A stretch of 64,000 nt of DNA from Desulfobacula sp. (GTDB lineage Bacteria; Desulfobacterota; Desulfobacteria; Desulfobacterales; Desulfobacteraceae): positions 1 to 64,000 of the forward strand of contig NZ_JAQYWD010000029.1 of NCBI RefSeq assembly GCF_030145145.1, in the 5' to 3' direction. The position numbers were made by a program, and so were the translations under genes. This document shows, one piece after another, positions 53,601 to 61,682 of the stretch (positions are counted from its first letter, which is position 1; each line of letters starts with the position of its first letter). The notes under the pieces were generated by a model, which saw only the letters and a list, made by a program, of their open reading frames with translations, was not told the origin of the DNA and did no database searches.

Positions 53601-54571
53601 TTCCCATTCGAGATACCCAGCCATCCAATACTGTGCCGGTGGTGACGTATTCTCTCATGGGCATCCATTTGCTGGTGTTTTTGCTGCAGCTTCAAGTCGG
53701 ATTAACGGATAACGTCTTTTTTTATCTTTACGGATTGGTTCCGGCGAAATATACCGTTCCCGAGGTATCCAGGCATTTTACAGTCATTAACCAGGTGTTT
53801 TCCCTTTTGTCGTATATGTTTTTACATGGCGGGTTTTTCCATTTTTTAGGAAATATGTGGTTCCTGTATGTTTTCGGGGATAATGTTGAAGAACATTTTG
53901 GTGCGTTAAGATTTCTCGGGTTTTATCTGATGTGCGGGATTATTTCCGGCGGGTGTCATTTTTTATTGAACCCTGTATCCATGGTCCCCACCATTGGCGC
54001 CAGTGGCGCCATTGCCGGTGTGATGGGGGCTTATTTTCTGCTGTTTCCAAAATCGCGGATTTTAACGGTTATCCCCATCATCATCATCCCCTGGTTTGTT
54101 GAAATTCCCGCATTTATTTTTCTGGGCATCTGGTTCTTAATCCAGTTTTTAAATGCAGCCGGCAGCAGTGCGGGATCGGGTATTGCCTGGTGGGCCCATA
54201 TCGGTGGATTTGTGGCCGGCCTCCTATTGGTCAAGGTGAACGAAAAATTGCCGGAAACCGGCATCCGGAAGAAGATCCGTCCGTTTACCATGAAAAAGCA
54301 TACCCCGAGACTTCAGATGATTGTGACATCCGGCAGCCCGGATAGCCTGGATCTTTACGGGAATATTGACATTACCTCCCTTGAAGCCATTACCGGTGCC
54401 AATAAAATGGTGACCATTCCCTGGGGATTTTATAAGCCCCTTTACAAGGTCAGAATTCCTCCCGGGGTGAAACAGGGAACCCGGTTACGGCTTTCAAATA
54501 TGGGGAAATCCATTGCCGGGGGTGTCAAAGGAGACATGTATCTGGCGGTGAATATCAAAAATGCGATTTAA
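53597..54571 (+). CDS. Rhomboid protease fused to a DnaJ C-terminal-like domain
   Basis: A 324-aa protein. The N-terminal ~215 residues are a rhomboid intramembrane serine protease with six hydrophobic segments. It has FLHGGFFHFLGNMWFLYVFG (loop-1 asparagine), PTIGASGAIAGVMGAYF with the catalytic GASG serine, and WWAHIGGFVAGLLL with the catalytic histidine. After a basic linker, the last ~80 residues resemble the DnaJ/Hsp40 C-terminal substrate-binding repeat: VTIPWGFYKPLYKVRIPPGVKQGTRLRLSNMGKSIAGGVKGDMYLAV. This would place a chaperone-like domain beside the protease on the cytoplasmic face. The stop overlaps the ydbH-like start. Confidence 0.88.
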   Translation: MIPIRDTQPSNTVPVVTYSLMGIHLLVFLLQLQVGLTDNVFFYLYGLVPAKYTVPEVSRHFTVINQVFSLLSYMFLHGGFFHFLGNMWFLYVFGDNVEEHFGALRFLGFYLMCGIISGGCHFLLNPVSMVPTIGASGAIAGVMGAYFLLFPKSRILTVIPIIIIPWFVEIPAFIFLGIWFLIQFLNAAGSSAGSGIAWWAHIGGFVAGLLLVKVNEKLPETGIRKKIRPFTMKKHTPRLQMIVTSGSPDSLDLYGNIDITSLEAITGANKMVTIPWGFYKPLYKVRIPPGVKQGTRLRLSNMGKSIAGGVKGDMYLAVNIKNAI

Positions 54572-57101
54572 ACGAATCATACCCATCAGTGTCTGGATTT
54601 GCCTGGGGCTTATCATTGCCTGTCTTTTTGTGTTCATCAATCTTCCCCAGATTGTGGCGTTACAGATTAAAAAAAGACTGCCGCCAGTTTTAAGTGCCAA
54701 TGATGTTGGGTTTGATATACAGCGGTTAGGGGTTTCCACGGCCTTTATTTCCGGCATTGGTGTGGGCAAGGGCATCTTTATGGATTCAGTCCGCCTGGAC
54801 TATCACATAAAAGGCCTGTCAACCGTTCATTTCCGCCAGGTTACCGTATCCGGCTTAACCCTGCATGCCAGCCTTGATGCCACCCATGGCATTGCCCTTC
54901 AGGGCGTGACCCTCCCCCCCCCATCAAAAGATCACACCAGCCAAACGGACCGGTCGTTTTTACCGTTTTTACCGGAAAAAATTGTCGTGCAGAATGCTAA
55001 AATAATTTTGCATGCAGAGAATGAAGACATTTTCATTCCTTTTGATGGGGTGTGCTTTATTCGTCCCAAGGGGGAAAAAATAAACGTTCAGGCCCAATGG
55101 TATCCATTTGGAGAGAAACTCAACACGGTTCTCACCTATGATATGAATAAAGGGGTTGAGTTTTTAAAGGTTGACGGCAAAGACTTTGATTTAGGGCATA
55201 TTGAGCCATTTGTATCGAAAAAAATAAAAAATTTATACTTAAAAGGTCCTGTTGATTTTAATTTGGAATCTGCCTCACCCCTTCAGAAATGGACCTTGTA
55301 TATCTCTCAAATCGGTTTTGTTCAACCGGTTGAGGCGGTTGTTAAACATGTGGTGACCACTGTTTTAATTGATCCCCGGAAAATAAGTGCCGCCGGCACC
55401 TTTGACATCTCCTGTTCCGTTCTGCCGGCAACCCCGATGGCGTATGACATGATCCTTGATTTGAAAAATGATCATGTGATTGACCTGACCCTTAACAGCA
55501 GAAAAATAGATGCCTATCAAATGGCCACTGCATCCCCCCTTGTTAATATCACAACGTCTCAATTCACGGCCCATTACAATGGGTCCGCTATCAAGGGGAA
55601 AGGAGAAATAACCGTTCGCTTGAAAGCGGGACAGGTTCAACACCCACAAGCGCAATTCTTTTTTGAAGAGACAACACTATCGTCGGATATCGGGTTGGAT
55701 TTTTCCGATGATGGCAATGGGGTAACCGCAAATTTGATGCTGAGGGCAAACAAGGTCAAGATCACATCCGATTCAGTGACATCCTTCTTTCCTTTTGTCG
55801 GGGTATCGGGGGGAGTCTCGCTTGACAAAACCCATACGCCTTCCGGCAATATCTTAGTAACGGCTTCCAACGGGACTGTCACATCAACTGAATTTAAGAC
55901 CAGTGCTTCCGGGATTCAAATTGAAGTCCCGATCCAATATCCCAGCACGGGGAAAAAGACATATGGCACCTATTCCATCCCGATCATTTCTTACAACAAC
56001 CAGCATCACTTCGGTGCAACGGGCAGGGTTCTTCAAACAGATTCAAATACATTTCAGGTTACCGGAGGCATTACCTTGAAGGCGCTGCCGGATTTAACCG
56101 CCCACATCAATGCCACCATCGGATTTGACAAAGGATTTTTGGCCACCCTGGCGGTTTACACAAAACCGGTTAAACTAACGGATGCAGATATTGAAAAAGT
56201 GATCCCACAAATCATCCCAACCGCAGAAATCGATATGACGGCTTCTGTCAAAGGGTCGGCCACGTATCGCCGGCATCAATTAAACACCTCCCTGCAGGTG
56301 ACCATCAATGATGGGACCCTGCATATGCCGGATATGGATTTCACTGCCGCCGGTATTAACACCCTAGTGGATCTGAATGACCTCCTGGTGATGGAGAGTG
56401 TCCCAGGTCAGCGGTTAACCATTGATTCAATTGACGTGAATAAAATAAAGATCACGGATATAAATGTTCGATTCAGCCTGGAAGATGCCCGGTTTCTTCT
56501 CCTTGAAAATATACGGTTCAAATGGTGTAATGGCCTTGTTTCTTCAGAGTCCATCCGGATACCCCAGGAGAATAACGCGTATGCGTTAACCCTTTATTGC
56601 GACCGGTTGGAATTAACCCAGCTTTTAAAACAGATGGGGGCATTCAATGCCCAGGGCAGCGGCACATTGAACGGTCGTATTCCCGTTATTTATTCAGATG
56701 GGAATCTCTCCTTTGACAACGGGTTTTTGTTTTCAACGCCGGGCAGTGGTGGGAAAGTCATGATTCAGAACACCGACAGGATAACGGCAGGTATTCCCAT
56801 GAACAGTCCGCAGTTTACCCAACTTGATCTGGCCCAGGAGGCATTGAAGGATTTTGATTATAACTGGGCAAAACTCGTCTTTAACACGTTTGAAGACACG
56901 CTGTCGGTCAATATGGAATTAGATGGGAAACCGTCGAATCTTCTACCCTTTGCGTATAAAAAAGACCTGGGGGGGTTTGTCAGGGTGGATGCGTCAAGTC
57001 CTGGATCCCGTTTTCAGGGGATTAAACTGGATGTAAATTTAAAACTTCCCTTTAATGACGTGATGAAATTTGGTAGTAAGTTAAATTCAATTTTAAAGTA
57101 A
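54561..57101 (+). CDS. ydbH: YdbH-family AsmA-like intermembrane lipid-transport protein
   Basis: An 846-aa protein with one N-terminal membrane helix (about 8-28) and a long repetitive beta-strand body. The end, GAFNAQGSGTLNGRIPVIYSDGNLSFDNGFLFSTPGSGGKVMI, matches the YdbH C-terminal domain. In E. coli YdbH, with TamB and YhdP, moves phospholipids between membranes, bound to the lipoprotein YnbE at the outer membrane. Here ynbE- and ydbL-like genes follow directly, giving the same three-gene order. It starts 10 bp inside the rhomboid gene, so translation is coupled. Confidence 0.87.
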   Translation: MRFKRIIPISVWICLGLIIACLFVFINLPQIVALQIKKRLPPVLSANDVGFDIQRLGVSTAFISGIGVGKGIFMDSVRLDYHIKGLSTVHFRQVTVSGLTLHASLDATHGIALQGVTLPPPSKDHTSQTDRSFLPFLPEKIVVQNAKIILHAENEDIFIPFDGVCFIRPKGEKINVQAQWYPFGEKLNTVLTYDMNKGVEFLKVDGKDFDLGHIEPFVSKKIKNLYLKGPVDFNLESASPLQKWTLYISQIGFVQPVEAVVKHVVTTVLIDPRKISAAGTFDISCSVLPATPMAYDMILDLKNDHVIDLTLNSRKIDAYQMATASPLVNITTSQFTAHYNGSAIKGKGEITVRLKAGQVQHPQAQFFFEETTLSSDIGLDFSDDGNGVTANLMLRANKVKITSDSVTSFFPFVGVSGGVSLDKTHTPSGNILVTASNGTVTSTEFKTSASGIQIEVPIQYPSTGKKTYGTYSIPIISYNNQHHFGATGRVLQTDSNTFQVTGGITLKALPDLTAHINATIGFDKGFLATLAVYTKPVKLTDADIEKVIPQIIPTAEIDMTASVKGSATYRRHQLNTSLQVTINDGTLHMPDMDFTAAGINTLVDLNDLLVMESVPGQRLTIDSIDVNKIKITDINVRFSLEDARFLLLENIRFKWCNGLVSSESIRIPQENNAYALTLYCDRLELTQLLKQMGAFNAQGSGTLNGRIPVIYSDGNLSFDNGFLFSTPGSGGKVMIQNTDRITAGIPMNSPQFTQLDLAQEALKDFDYNWAKLVFNTFEDTLSVNMELDGKPSNLLPFAYKKDLGGFVRVDASSPGSRFQGIKLDVNLKLPFNDVMKFGSKLNSILK

Positions 57102-57114
57102 AAAAGGAGAGTGT

Positions 57115-57315
57115 ATGGTCAAAAATATGTTGTTCATGGCAGTGTTCCTTGCCCTTTTTATGGTCGCAGGATGTCAGTCAAGCCATCAAGTTGAACTGAA
57201 ACCTGTTGAAATAAAGCCCATCCACATTACCATTGATGTGAATGTTAAAGTTGAAAAAGCCCTTGATGACTTTTTTGATGATCTTGAAGCTGCTGAAAAC
57301 AAAATAAAAAAATAA
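57115..57315 (+). CDS. ynbE: YnbE-like outer-membrane lipoprotein
   Basis: A 66-aa protein with a short hydrophobic leader and a lipobox ending MVAGCQ, then VEIKPIHITIDVNVKVEKALDDFF, the YnbE pattern. In E. coli YnbE stacks by beta-strand augmentation onto YdbH to bridge the periplasm. AAGGAGAG lies 7 bp before the ATG. It sits 13 bp after ydbH and 11 bp before the ydbL-like gene. Confidence 0.85.
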   Translation: MVKNMLFMAVFLALFMVAGCQSSHQVELKPVEIKPIHITIDVNVKVEKALDDFFDDLEAAENKIKK

Positions 57316-57326
57316 TAGGAGAACAC

Positions 57327-57698
57327 ATGAATATTCGTACATTATTCAAAATAACGCTTTTATTGATCGTCTGTTTGATGGTGACGGCCCACGCTGCCCT
57401 TGCCGACGGAATTAAAGAGAGAATGCGGGATCGGCTTCCGGCAATTGCAGATTTGAAGGCAAAAGGCATTATTGGAGAAGATAACAGCGGGTATCTGGGT
57501 TATGTGACCCAGACCCGGGTTCAGGAAGATGTGATTGCCGCTGAAAATAAAGATAGAAATGCCATTTATGCGCATTTCGCCAAACAGCAGAACACCACGC
57601 TGCAACTGGTTGAAAAAATTCAAGCCCAACGAAAAGCCGAAAAGGCATTGCCGGGAGAATTTTTCCAGCATCCGGATGGCTCGTGGCATAAAAAGTAA
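57327..57698 (+). CDS. ydbL: YdbL-like periplasmic protein (DUF1318)
   Basis: A 123-aa exported protein with a Sec signal peptide ending in ALADG. The mature part shows IKERMRDRLPAIADLKAKGIIGEDNSGYLGYV and ENKDRNAIYAHFAKQQ, which is DUF1318/YdbL-like. In E. coli YdbL limits YnbE multimerisation in the YdbH bridge. AATAGGAGAACAC precedes the ATG. It completes the ydbH-ynbE-ydbL operon; a repeat element at 57816 and the convergent porin gene follow. Confidence 0.87.
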   Translation: MNIRTLFKITLLLIVCLMVTAHAALADGIKERMRDRLPAIADLKAKGIIGEDNSGYLGYVTQTRVQEDVIAAENKDRNAIYAHFAKQQNTTLQLVEKIQAQRKAEKALPGEFFQHPDGSWHKK

Positions 57699-57815
57699 GG
57701 TTGTTTGATTGACATCGATTTGCCCTGTTTTCACTGATGAATCGCTGAAAATAAAGCGGTTTTGATCATGGCTGAAAAAATGCGATCTGTGCGGTTAGCC
57801 ATTAGCGGTTAGCCT

Positions 57816-57929
57816 TTTTATATGAAAGTAGTGCGTTATGAGTATTGAGTAGTGAGAAATTATGCCTCCTCAATACTCAATACTCACCTCTCATAACTTT
57901 CATGTTCTGTTGTGCCCGTCAGGGCATGG
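57816..57929 (-). repeat. ~115-bp dispersed hairpin repeat, copy B
   Basis: The reverse complement of this stretch matches 1948-2061 over about 110 bases, from CCATGCC...GGCACAACA through GTTATGAGAGGTGAG and GAGGCATAA to TAACGCACTACTTTCATATAAAA. The small terminal hairpin is GCCC-TGAC-GGGC here and GCCT-TGGC-AGGC in copy A. It lies between convergent ydbL-like and porin genes. A 12-bp direct repeat, GCGGTTAGCCAT-like, flanks it on the left. Confidence 0.75.
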
Positions 57930-57936
57930 ATGTTAT

Positions 57937-59139
57937 TTAAAAAGATACCCCGAGGCGGAAGATGAATTCAACCACAGGGTCATCATTGGTGTTGTCCGCA
58001 TAATCCGGAACAACATAACCGACACCACCGGAAAGCATTACCGCCGGCATCCAGGCATAATCAACATTGCCGATGGCATAGAGGTTGCTGTCCAGATTGT
58101 CGTTGTCATTGGGTTCAGCATACCCCAGTTTTGCATAAAAGGTTAACTCTTCCGTGGCTGCGAACTGGATATCCCCCACAATACCGAGAGCCCCTTTTCC
58201 GTTACCGGACACATCAAAGATACCCGTGTTGTTGCCATAATTCCCATTATCAGCACCCAATGCACCCGCAAAATCCAGCGCGGCAAAGACCCCATCGTCC
58301 TGGATGCTGGTTATCTGGGTTTCCTTTGCATCCACACCGTCGGCCCAGAGTACGGTGACGCCCCCTTTGATGGTTTCAGTCAAAGCCACGTCTAAAGCCG
58401 CGTGGAACTGGGTGCCTTTATAATCCGTTGCAGCGCCGTCATCACCACTGAAAACAGCCCCTTCAGCACTGACGGTCATGTTGCTGCCCATGGGCGCAAT
58501 GATGTGGGCCGCATATCCATTGGTGGTGAAATCCCGGGCCAGACCAGCTGAATCAGACCTTGATTTCAGCATGGCGTAGGACAGTCCCCCGGAAAACGCA
58601 TCGGTTGCATAGAGAACGCTTGCACCGTATATGTCATCATCGTCATTGGGGTTGTTGTCCGTGATGGTGTCCCCGGTGACCCCACCCTCAGATTCTTTAG
58701 AATACAGCAGTTTAAGGGTGAACGGACTGAGCGCAATATCCGCCTGAATTCCTTGAAACTGGTCACTCCAGAGCGTTCCAAGGCCCCATTCACCGGCCTG
58801 CTGGCCTACTTTTAACGTCAGGGGGCCTTGTTTGATGGTGACAAAGGCACGGTCCACCATGAGGGTGTCACTACCCTGATCCGGACGGTAGTCATCCCCC
58901 CAGGTGAATTCTGCAAAGTCACCCCGGAGCTGGGCCTTGACATTATCATTAATGTCCCATTTCAAGGCAAGTCTGAGCCGCTGGTCAAAATAATGGGATG
59001 TTGGCGTGTTGCCGCCTGGATCTTCACTGATTGCCAGGGCACGGTAAGAGCCGCCGGCAGAAAAGTCAGCAGCTGCTGCCGGCAAAACGGCAGCTGCTGC
59101 GATCACCATAATTGCAAATACAAATCTTAATGGTTTCAT
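57937..59139 (-). CDS. Outer-membrane porin
   Basis: A 400-aa protein with a Sec signal peptide (cleavage after AAAAD region, about residue 24) and a beta-barrel pattern of alternating residues, many glycines and aromatics, ending in FRLGVSF, where the terminal Phe is typical of outer-membrane barrels. Loops are acidic (DNNPNDDDD, DNDNLDSN). It resembles general Gram-negative porins of 16-strand type. A good sigma-54 promoter lies 86 bp upstream on the same strand, and an AcoR-like sigma-54 activator gene follows at 59497, so inducible expression with the nearby acyl-CoA synthetase is likely (inference). It converges with ydbL. Confidence 0.88.
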   Translation of the reverse strand: MKPLRFVFAIMVIAAAAVLPAAAADFSAGGSYRALAISEDPGGNTPTSHYFDQRLRLALKWDINDNVKAQLRGDFAEFTWGDDYRPDQGSDTLMVDRAFVTIKQGPLTLKVGQQAGEWGLGTLWSDQFQGIQADIALSPFTLKLLYSKESEGGVTGDTITDNNPNDDDDIYGASVLYATDAFSGGLSYAMLKSRSDSAGLARDFTTNGYAAHIIAPMGSNMTVSAEGAVFSGDDGAATDYKGTQFHAALDVALTETIKGGVTVLWADGVDAKETQITSIQDDGVFAALDFAGALGADNGNYGNNTGIFDVSGNGKGALGIVGDIQFAATEELTFYAKLGYAEPNDNDNLDSNLYAIGNVDYAWMPAVMLSGGVGYVVPDYADNTNDDPVVEFIFRLGVSF

Positions 59140-59224
59140 TTTTTTCCCTTTTTTTTAAAAAAATATGTATCTTCATTTTTCGTGTTGATGGACCTCATGT
59201 TCATCAACATGATGGTGAGAGTTG

Positions 59225-59240
59225 AGCAAGGAGCATGCCA
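59225..59240 (-). promoter_or_regulatory. Sigma-54 promoter of the porin gene
   Basis: On the minus strand this reads TGGCAT-GCTCC-TTGCT, matching the -24/-12 consensus TGGCAC-N5-TTGCW at 10 of 11 fixed positions with exact spacing. It lies 86 bp before the porin ATG. A short stem-loop (GTTGATG/CATCAAC) follows in the leader. Confidence 0.8.
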
Positions 59241-59395
59241 TCCGGTTGATTATCAAATCACGAGGGGTATCCGGGAAACCTTAAACCCGCTGTTGGGAAT
59301 CAAATGACGGTTTATTTGTTTTTTTCAGGTTGGAAATGAACGGGTTTTATTGACAGTCTCTGAAGAAAAATCAATACGATGTTGACCCAAAAAAG

Positions 59396-59419
59396 AACAC
59401 TTTTGATATCAATAGTGTT
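59396..59419. promoter_or_regulatory. Palindromic candidate enhancer site
   Basis: Arms AACACT and AGTGTT flank an inner palindrome, TGATATCA, giving a 24-bp near-perfect dyad. It lies about 155 bp upstream of the sigma-54 promoter, the usual range for an enhancer-binding activator. The neighbouring gene encodes such an activator. Confidence 0.55.
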
Positions 59420-59453
59420 TTAATATAGGACACTGTTTCGGGTTTATTATCCG

Positions 59454-59486
59454 GCCTGACCCCTTCCATTAAAGCGGAAGACCGAA
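59454..59486. repeat. REP half-element with conserved flank
   Basis: GCCTGACCCC followed by ATTAAAGCGGAAGACCGAAAG resembles the right arm and flank of the element at 41930-42012. No partner arm is nearby. It lies just past the regulator stop. Confidence 0.5.
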
Positions 59487-59496
59487 AGGTGAGATT

Positions 59497-61461
59497 TTAA
59501 ATTGGGGAAATACCATATTGTTTGAGTTTTCTATACAGGCTGCTTCGGGAAATATTTAGTGTTTTGGCTGTTTTGGCTTTGTTGTTATCAAATTTAATCA
59601 AATAGTTTTGAATCAACTGTGCTTCCGCTTTTGCCCGGGTGGGAGATTCTTCCCACATGGAGATCGCATTTGAAGAACCGGTTTCGAGCAATTCAGGGGG
59701 CAGCAAATCACAGGTGACAATCGGTGATATTGCCAGATTGATGGCCCGTTCAATAATATTGGAGAGCTCTCTGACATTCCCGGGCCAGTTATGGTTTATC
59801 AATATGTCCATTACCTTGGGATCAATTTTTCGGATATCTTTACCAAATCGTTTGCTGATATTTTTCAAAAGGGATGTTGCCAGGAGTGGTATGTCCTCTT
59901 TTCTCTCCCTGAGGGGGGGGATATTAATGGTGATGACCCCGATTCGATAGAACAGGTCATGACGGAAATTATTGTTTTTTATCTCTTCAATAATACTTTT
60001 ATTTGTCGCGCAGATCACGCGCACATCAAATGGGATACGGTCTGTGCCCCCCAGCCGGATGACCTCTTTTTCCTCTAAAACCCTCAATAATGACGCTTGC
60101 AGGTCCAGGGGGGCTTCGCCTATTTCATCTAAAAAAATAGTGCCCCGGTCCGCCAATTCAAATTTACCCGGGTTCCCCTTTTTTCGAGCACCCGTAAAAG
60201 CGCCCTCATCATACCCGAATAATTCACTGGAGAGCAGTTCCCGGGGTAAGGCCGCACAGTTAATGGCAAAGAAGGTTTCCCGCTTTCTCTGGCTGGCATT
60301 ATGAATGGCCTGGGCGAAAAGATCTTTGCCCACCCCGCTTTCCCCTAATAATAAGACGCTGGAATCTGATTTCGCTGACAGTTTGGCTTGGTTGATGGCA
60401 TATTTAAACCGGCTGCTTTCTCCAATAATGTTGTCAAAGATGATATTGGCTTTTGATTTAATGATTTTGCGCACAAGGGGATGCATTTTGATCATGACAA
60501 TCACATGCCCTTCTATTTGTTCGCTGGTTTGTTTTTTAAAAGGGGTAATATTGACAATGAATTTTTTTCTCTGTCCTTCGGGTGTGATCCAGGTGATCGT
60601 TTCGCCATAAATGCGTTTATGCGTCGATATCATGGGCATCAGGTGGGGGTTGTTGTGACGAACAAATTTTTTAAAATTAAAATTGTCTTTTGTGTCAATC
60701 CCCAGCAATAGGCGACCTTGTTCATTGATTTGAACAATTTGTCCGGCCATATCTATGGCAATTAAGCACCCTCTGATGGATTCAATAATGGCCTTTTTGA
60801 GTAAATTTGATGCTTCTGTCTGCCGGTAAAGCGTTGACAGCTCTAATTTGCGTTCAATGCCCCTGGTCGTTGTCTGCACCGCCCCTAATGAATGCCGGTT
60901 CAACTGGTTGTAAGGGCCGGTTAGATTGAGAACGCCGAGAATCTCACCGTTGGTATCATGAATCGGTGCCCCGGAGCTGGAACAAAGGCAGGCGCAGCGG
61001 CAATACTGTTCATGTCCGGACATGTAAATGGGGCGATCAAGTGCCAATACGGTTCCAATGGTGTTTGTCCCCATGATTTTTTCGGACCAGTCTGCCCCCT
61101 CAATAAAATTGCCATGGGCGGTGAAATCCAGGGCTTCCCGGGAACCGATTTTTTCTAATATGATCCCAGTTTTATCTGCTAATGTAAAGCAACAGCCGCG
61201 TTCTTTCGTGATTTCCCGCAAGTCATATATCGCGGGAAGTACGTTGTCGATCAACTTTTTATTTGCCTGCCTGCGACGGGTCATTTGTCGTTCATCCAGC
61301 AGGACGGTGTTCTCTTGTTTGTATGGATCAACATTGTATTTTTTGCTTCGTTTCCACGACGCACGAACAAAATCCTGGACCTGCCCATCATACCCTTTGG
61401 TTGAATCCCTGGCCGTTTCCCAATGCCCTTGTGTCGTGGTTTTATCTGGCATGTCCTGCAT
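59497..61461 (-). CDS. Sigma-54-dependent transcriptional activator (AcoR-like, GAF-PAS-AAA+-Fis)
   Basis: From the ATG at 61461, with AAGGAAAA upstream, the protein is 654 aa; an ATG at 61497 is only 3 bp from a -10 box and therefore doubtful. The N-terminal GAF-like domain (about 70-200) resembles AcoR, with ADWSEKIMGTNTIGTVLALDRPI and CRCACLCSSSGAPIHD. A PAS domain follows. The AAA+ domain has GESGVGKD, the sigma-54-contacting GAFTGA loop, FLDEIGEA and the arginine-finger region FYRIGV. A Fis-type HTH, AKTLNISRSSLYRKLKQYGI, ends the chain. It probably senses a small acid or its metabolite and activates the porin gene and perhaps the acyl-CoA synthetase gene. Confidence 0.92.
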   Translation of the reverse strand: MQDMPDKTTTQGHWETARDSTKGYDGQVQDFVRASWKRSKKYNVDPYKQENTVLLDERQMTRRRQANKKLIDNVLPAIYDLREITKERGCCFTLADKTGIILEKIGSREALDFTAHGNFIEGADWSEKIMGTNTIGTVLALDRPIYMSGHEQYCRCACLCSSSGAPIHDTNGEILGVLNLTGPYNQLNRHSLGAVQTTTRGIERKLELSTLYRQTEASNLLKKAIIESIRGCLIAIDMAGQIVQINEQGRLLLGIDTKDNFNFKKFVRHNNPHLMPMISTHKRIYGETITWITPEGQRKKFIVNITPFKKQTSEQIEGHVIVMIKMHPLVRKIIKSKANIIFDNIIGESSRFKYAINQAKLSAKSDSSVLLLGESGVGKDLFAQAIHNASQRKRETFFAINCAALPRELLSSELFGYDEGAFTGARKKGNPGKFELADRGTIFLDEIGEAPLDLQASLLRVLEEKEVIRLGGTDRIPFDVRVICATNKSIIEEIKNNNFRHDLFYRIGVITINIPPLRERKEDIPLLATSLLKNISKRFGKDIRKIDPKVMDILINHNWPGNVRELSNIIERAINLAISPIVTCDLLPPELLETGSSNAISMWEESPTRAKAEAQLIQNYLIKFDNNKAKTAKTLNISRSSLYRKLKQYGISPI

Positions 61462-61500
61462 CTTCGTTTTCCTTGTGGCGGTTTTTGTAAGGTCCATGTT

Positions 61501-61529
61501 AAAATAGAATTCCTGGGGATGCTTGTCAA
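61501..61529 (-). promoter_or_regulatory. Sigma-70 promoter of the activator gene
   Basis: Minus-strand TTGACA (61529-61524), a 17-bp spacer and TATTTT (61506-61501). The predicted transcript start, near 61494, excludes the ATG at 61497 and supports the start at 61461. Confidence 0.65.
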
Positions 61530-61682
61530 GATAACGAACACATTTGGACTATTCTGATACAGTTTGTCGAACACTGTCAGGCGTGGAGGGGGGGGAATTT
61601 AGATCCATCCAGTCCAACACGACAGCGGATCGTTTTGATCGCCGGCAGTTGATTGGACCGGATGGATGGTATGGGTATCGCG

